DNA of 64,000 nt, from positions 164,485,111-164,549,110 of the forward strand of contig OY294069.1 of assembly GCA_958510875.1 (NCBI GenBank), written 5' to 3'. The notes under the pieces were generated by a model that saw nothing but the letters and a program-made list of their open reading frames with translations, made no database searches and was not told where the DNA came from. Positions 59,111 to 64,000 of this stretch are shown one piece after another (the stretch's first letter is position 1; each line of letters begins with the position of its first letter). A program made the position numbers and the translations under genes. Source of the stretch: Endomychus coccineus (Eukaryota > Arthropoda > Insecta > Coleoptera > Endomychidae).

Positions 59111-59772
59111 ATCTCAATTGAATAATGTAATTAAAATTTTTCAAACTACTTTATAGAAACTCAACACCGTTTTCCACCACTAGAAAACCTGAATATTTTA
59201 CATACAATAGTCCCAAAATCGGACGACAGAATGCCATGTGACGAATAATGCACACGAATTTCGAATTCCCTATGAAAACGGCGGTTCTAGTCTCTCCAAA
59301 AACCAGGGCGCTGAGCGGCTGCCCCCTCGCTTACCCTTCAACGACGGTCCTGAATTGAAATGGGATTCTCCAAGATTCTATTGAGCGAGAATCTGAAAAT
59401 TGAAAATATGCAATTATCATTCTGATGAATAAGATAAATCAGTTGAATAGTAAGCAAGATCTGATTGATTTGATCAATAAAATAACTTCCTTGACATGAA
59501 CTTAGCAATCACCATTAATATAATCTGAGACTTTATCTTTTAAATTCATTCACCAAATCATTATGAAACTGGAATAATTTTGTGAATCTCCAATCCATTA
59601 CGTATTATGCTAATCTAACGATCCTTTTATCATAATTCATTCTGATGGTAGGCCGATAAGATATTAGTATATCGAGTTATCGACGGTAGTTGAACGGCGG
59701 TTATATCGAGAGAGCGGCATGCGGCAAAGCAACGATGAAAAGACAGACCATTATAAGCATCGCACCACATGT
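59111..59772. other. No recognisable gene
   Basis: AT-rich with a GC-richer patch at 59270-59350. The composition rises again after 59690 toward the candidate exon. Confidence 0.45.
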
Positions 59773-59996
59773 AAAACACCGGTAGAGGACAGACAATGCA
59801 CCAGCCGAATCCGAATAAATCAAGGCCGCTAACAGGACGGACTAGCGACTGTGATGCCCCTGGACAGCATAATGCTCTGAATAATGGAATACGAGATTTA
59901 AATTGTATCAGCGGTAGCGGCAACGGCAAAGCGACAATCGAGGCATATATACTGTTGTCATTCATACTGATTTTGGTTCACTCACTCACTATCTGA
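59773..59996 (+). CDS. Candidate terminal exon with C-terminal hydrophobic tail
   Basis: An open frame begins after a TAA at 59770-59772 and ends at a TGA at 59994-59996. From the ATG at 59796 it gives 66 residues: a polar, Asn/Pro/Gly-rich part (MHQPNPNKSRPLTGRTSD), small residues (SGSGNGKA) and a terminal hydrophobic stretch (YILLSFILILVHSLTI). That pattern fits the last exon of a GPI-anchored or single-pass membrane protein. GC is clearly above the flanks. A weak acceptor-like CCGGTAG lies at 59778-59784. I do not recognise the protein, and the minus strand also has a 111-codon open frame here, so a chance frame cannot be excluded. Confidence 0.35.
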
Positions 59997-60182
59997 TTAT
60001 TCTGCTCTACGTAACTTTTGATTTCGACCGGATATTTTATATATAAGTGCTCAATGTGATAAGCATCGCAGACAGTAATTTGGCTGGGCATTAACCCTTG
60101 AGAAATTTTTCCAATACATGCTCCATATGAATTATTATATCTTTAAAAGCATTACCTATAAAGGATGTGCAATAATTAAGTC

Positions 60183-60202
60183 ATATATATATATATATAT
60201 AT
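60183..60202. repeat. (AT)n microsatellite
   Basis: About ten AT units directly at the left border of the DDE transposon. Confidence 0.9.
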
Positions 60203-62649
60203 TGGCAAATCTCATTAAAAAGATACGGGTGTTGAAAGTGAAACTTAATTTTCGAAAAATTAATGTAATATCATGAAGGCTGAAGACATCAAATTTAAAA
60301 CTGGAGTAGTTGGGTTTTCGAAGGTGATAAATTTGAATTTGGTTTTAATTTGAACCTAGTTCCTAGAGGGCAATTGCTACTTAATTCGTTATTAATTAAA
60401 TCCTGCATAATTTCTACCCTGTAAGGCTGGGAATGTTTTAGGTTCAAACTAAAGAGGAGTCATCACTCCCACATAAAAAACAAACTGGTCAATATCGATA
60501 TATCGAACTGATTGCGAGATATTCAGCTTTAAATATTCCATTGCACATCTTATCAATGGCAAATAAGCAATTCACAGAGTGTGCCTTGAATGTTGACACA
60601 ATAATACGTACGATGATAGCAGTCATTGTTTTCTATTCCTCTGACAAAGATAAGTAGTAACGTGTTTTTGCAATATTGAGTTGGTATAATAATTATCAAA
60701 AATGCCTATGAAGAGCTGTACAAAACCAGAAGCATTCCAAATCGACACATTTTTCCGATAGTTTTCAACCATTTTGTGCGGCATTATCGATAATTCCTTG
60801 ATCGGGCCATTGGAGCTTTCGCAAAGACTTATTTTGTGGCCTTTTTGATGAAAAGACAAGACTTGTGGTTTATGCAAGTATGTGGACAGCGCGATAGTGG
60901 ATTTTTTTGGCGACCTCGTAGCCCGTACATTAATCCGTTAGATTTTTATCTGTGATATGCTATGAAGTCTTCAGTATACTATGATGAAATCAATACACTA
61001 GTGTTGCCCAAAATCGGTCTTGGTCATGCAGTCTTGGTCTTGTTCTTGCATTTTTGCAAGACCAAGACCAAGACCGCGTAATTTTAGCAAGACCAAGACC
61101 AAGACTGAACGTGCAAGATTTGAGCAAGAACTAGACTAAGCCTGCGAGACTCTTGCGTCTTGCAGTTACAACTGACAACTGAGTGTCGTTTCAGGGAGCA
61201 GACAGGCTTAATTTATAATACAAGAAATTGACACATAGAAAACAAACGAAACAAAATAAAAGAAAGTACTAGTACATAAAATTTTGAAGAAGAAAATAGG
61301 CAGAAAATAGGAAGACGTAAAGTACAGATATAAATGACTATCAGTGCATTTTCGTTGAAGGGGAACTTACGCAGTCCGTATAAGTAAATAGAAAATAATG
61401 TATTAAATATAGTATGAAAATAAATAAAAATTAAAAAATAATGAAAACGAAAAATAAACTATATAGAATAAAGCGTAATAAAATTATAGTATGTTACCGA
61501 GAAAATGTTTATTTTCTTAATATTTCAAAAGTTACAGGCCGAAAAAGAGATCTTACAGAACTAATTTGAAATCTAACTTATAATAATAAGGTGAGTACAA
61601 GAGCGAAAAGCAGGGCGCTACAATGTCATGCGTCTGTACGCCGCATGCGGCATCCTTTGATTTGCGGCGGCATCCTTTAATGAGAGCCGGCACGTGCCAA
61701 GGCGGCGCGGTACAAGGCGACACTATCTAGGCGAATGGACTATAAATAATAGTATTTATTTCAATTCTAGTCATTCCCAATTGAGCTTTGCTTCGAGTCT
61801 AATGTAATAATTGTTTTTACTCTAATCTTTGTTGTTCTCGGAAAACTTATCACGTTTACAATTTGACATGAGTGACGAAGATTCAAATAGTTCTAGTCGG
61901 AGTAGTGAGAGTTGGAGTTATAGATCTAAAAGCCCTAAAAGCAAATTGATGAGTTTTTCGAAATAATTCATGCATCCCAAATTCCTTTGTGTAAATTGTG
62001 CCAACATGACAAGGTTGAAATAAAAATGAAAAAGAAACACTAATAGGTAATTAGGAGACTTACGAGACTCTTGCTGCAAGACCAAGACCAAGACCAAGAC
62101 TGGGAGCGCAATACCAACACCAAGACCAAGACCAGGTGTATTAGCGCAAGACCAAGACCAAGACTGGCTAAGTCTTGTCTTGTTCTTGCATTTGAGCAAC
62201 ACTAGCCTTACACACGACGAATTTTTACAGAAAATTCAACAAGCGTGAGACGACACTTTATGAAATGCCTGAGGAAGTGTACTGAGGTAAACGGTGGACA
62301 CTTTCAACATATTTTGTATTTTTGTTTGGATAAATTGCGTGGTATTTTATATATTTAGATTTGTTTTCTCGATGATTTTCCTTGCAAAGACGAATATCTC
62401 GTAAACGGCTTGTGATATCAATATTGCCAATAGTAAGTTTTTATATGGAAGTAATGAGTTTTCTCTTCACGAAGTAAGTAGCAAGCGACCACAGGAACTA
62501 GGCTTAAACTAGTAACGAATTCAGATTCATAATCTCCAAAAATCCAACTACTCCAATTTTGAACTCGATATCTACAGCCGTTCTAAAATTATAGTCATTT
62601 TTCGGAAATTACGTTTCACTTTCAATACTTTTTATCCAACATTTGCCAA
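60202..62649 (+). mobile_element. Tc1/mariner-type DDE transposon with long TIRs, split by a hAT element
   Basis: The ends TTGGCAAAT and ATTTGCCAA begin inverted repeats of about 190 bp (60202-60400 against 62649-62450, roughly three quarters identical). The + strand between encodes transposase remains: RPRSPYINPLDFYL and MKSSVYYDEIN (60880-60996), and after the inserted hAT RRHFMKCLRKCTEVNGGHF (about 62240-62305). The SPxxxPLDF box carries the last catalytic acid. Without the insert the element is about 1.24 kb, a normal size. A stop after FYL and further decay make it inactive. Confidence 0.75.
60999..62205 (+). mobile_element. hAT deletion derivative nested in the DDE transposon
   Basis: The TIRs read TAGTGTTGCCCAAA and TTTGAGCAACACTA. 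Flanks CAATACAC (60991-60998) and CCTTACAC (62206-62213) form an imperfect 8-bp target duplication. Subterminal arrays of AAGACC/GGTCTT units on both ends (61014-61110 and 62074-62190) are probable transposase-binding clusters. From an ATG at 61869 comes a Ser-rich start (MSDEDSNSSSRSSESW); after a frame change, FEIIHASQIPLCKLCQHDK with a CxxC resembles a BED finger. The rest of the transposase is deleted. Confidence 0.75.
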
Positions 62650-62652
62650 CAA

Positions 62653-62790
62653 ATACGAGGGCAAGGGGAAAAGTCCCTAAAAATGAAACCGGAAATGATT
62701 TCTTCGGTCGAAACTTATTTTGTTTCCCAACATAATCTCCTTCTAGCCACATACACTTCGTCCAACTTTTTTCTAATCTCTAGAACAACA
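62653..62790 (-). mobile_element. mariner 3' end fragment
   Basis: ACGAGGGCAAGGGGAAAA and the following strings (AAATGATTT, ACTTATTTTGTTTCCCAACATAATCTC, CACTTCGT with gaps) match the 3' end of the mariner at 19245-19360. Only about 130 bp remain; it abuts the right TIR of the DDE element. Confidence 0.7.
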
Positions 62791-64000
62791 TTTCTATTTT
62801 CATTCAATGAAAGCTACAATGAGCTCCATGAAACCGAAAGAAGTTCTCTTCGATCGTTTTGTACCGGTAACTCTAGTTGAATTTGATTATTTGACTGCAG
62901 TTACCTGTAGTAGTGCTATGTAAGGTAATTATAGAACATTTCCTATGCCCACTTGATTTCGCTTTGTTGTTACCTAGCAAATTACAGATGCTATCAAGTC
63001 CACGCAAGAACATGACCTTAGAAGGTGTAAATTACAGGTGTAAGAATGTAGATTAACGGCCAAGCTCGCGTTCTCTAATCTGTGGCACGTCCAGCTAGCG
63101 GTAGCTGACCGTAGTGTACCTGCCTTTCTCTCTCCTATTTATACGGGCCGAAAAAATGCCATCGCCTTTGATTAAATGATAGATGCTATCTGCCTCCATT
63201 CTATTCATTATAATAGCATCCGTTTTTTCTCAGATACATCTTGAATGTCATTATATGATAACAAACTAATTGAGAATAATTGCCATCGTTAATGTGTAAA
63301 AATAAATACAAATTTAATATATGCGGAAATAATAATGGGTCGAATATCGAGCTTGTATTCCTCCTTGTAAACGTGATCTCATTAGTTTATATTCTAGATG
63401 ATTTTTACGTGCTCAGGGAAGAGCAAAATTTAGTATGTGAACCCATAGATTTGGTATCGATGAACATGATAAATCTGAGCTATAAATAATAATGTCAACG
63501 TGTGAAATCCCTCCTTTCGAGTTGTTCTCCAATGAACTTTATAGTAGGCCTGAATGCTCGATCATGATGTCACAAGCCAGAGGCTATGTTGCAGTTGATC
63601 GGTTCCTTGTATGTTACAGCACAATGCTGCAATATTAATTCTTTATGGCATATATAAGGACTTTCTGTTCCAACACCGCCAGACGTGAACTGAGTCCTTA
63701 GTTGCACCACATTTGCTTTTATTAATGTAAAATACCTTACAAAAGAAGCAAAAATCCATCTAAAAATGCTGAACAATATGATTTCGTCAACAGACAAAAC
63801 TTCCCTTCGATTATATAAAGAAATAAACATAAATATTTATTAATTAAACTAATCAACTAATTAATTAAACTATTTAGATATTATTAATAAATAATTTATA
63901 TTCAATAAAAATATAGAACTTAATTATATTTCATAAATGATTAAAAAAAATTATAAACATTTCCACCAAATCGTCTCTCCCCAACTTTTTTATTCTAGTT
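62791..64000. other. No recognisable gene
   Basis: A GC-richer patch at 63050-63150 lies in otherwise AT-rich sequence; the last 200 bp are extremely AT-rich. The 69-codon frame at 63280-63489 is unexplained. Confidence 0.45.

Noticed and set aside
1..64000. Any operon, phage, defence island or bacterial system
   Set aside because: No ribosome-binding sites, long frames, gene clusters or prokaryotic domains; all recognisable content is eukaryotic transposon or host-like fragments.

Overview
This looks like an AT-rich insect nuclear genome window made mostly of decayed transposable elements. The evidence is multiple non-LTR retrotransposon clades, Penelope-like elements (PLEs) with GIY-YIG endonuclease, mariner, hAT and Ty3/gypsy remnants, a Crypton-type recombinase trace, CCTAA-type repeats, and no bacterial gene structure. 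I cannot fix the species. No open reading frame exceeds about 204 codons. Every recognisable protein is a fragment, usually frameshifted, so I call no intact host gene. Three stretches have host-gene character: a DNAJC21-like fragment (2.6-2.96 kb), a THAP zinc-finger start (55.3-55.4 kb) and a possible terminal exon with a C-terminal hydrophobic tail (59.8-60.0 kb).

Layout. 1-3.65 kb: two PLE 3' ends in opposite orientation. The left copy is split by a 1.0-kb foldback with a 3-bp target duplication; the right copy is fused in frame to the DNAJC21-like fragment. 4.9-7.2 kb: an unknown repeat in two direct copies. 7.6-14.8 kb: LINE fragments, a PLE/hAT chimera and a 936-bp foldback sitting precisely inside the hAT coding sequence. 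15.6-16.5 kb: an 899-bp element with terminal inverted repeats (TIRs) and GC-rich cargo. 17.9-22.2 kb: Crypton trace, mariner with a gypsy fragment inside, a 221-bp MITE, and a second PLE palindrome. 24.8-32.4 kb: DUF4371-type hAT, PLE and gypsy remnants. 34.7-36.6 kb: LINE pieces. 38.4-44.5 kb: decayed AT-rich repeats leading into six copies of a 509-bp satellite. 44.9-57 kb: a run of LINE fragments of several clades (one with a CCHC and restriction-like nuclease end like R2, one I-clade with RNase H). 58-64 kb: CCTAA-type repeats, a PLE trace, the candidate exon, and a DDE transposon split by a hAT deletion derivative.

The most interesting signal is in the PLE palindromes. Each arm carries a short motif that folds as a minimal hammerhead ribozyme: 22109-22150 (+), 20993-21034 (-), 3144-3187 (+), 644-687 (-), and a degenerate one near 511-547. 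Hammerheads in PLE terminal repeats are known, so the class is not new. The inverted pairing, the complementary defects between arms and the adjoining host-gene fusion are worth following. The second notable structure is the 509-bp array, whose two edge units share a base that all four inner units lack.
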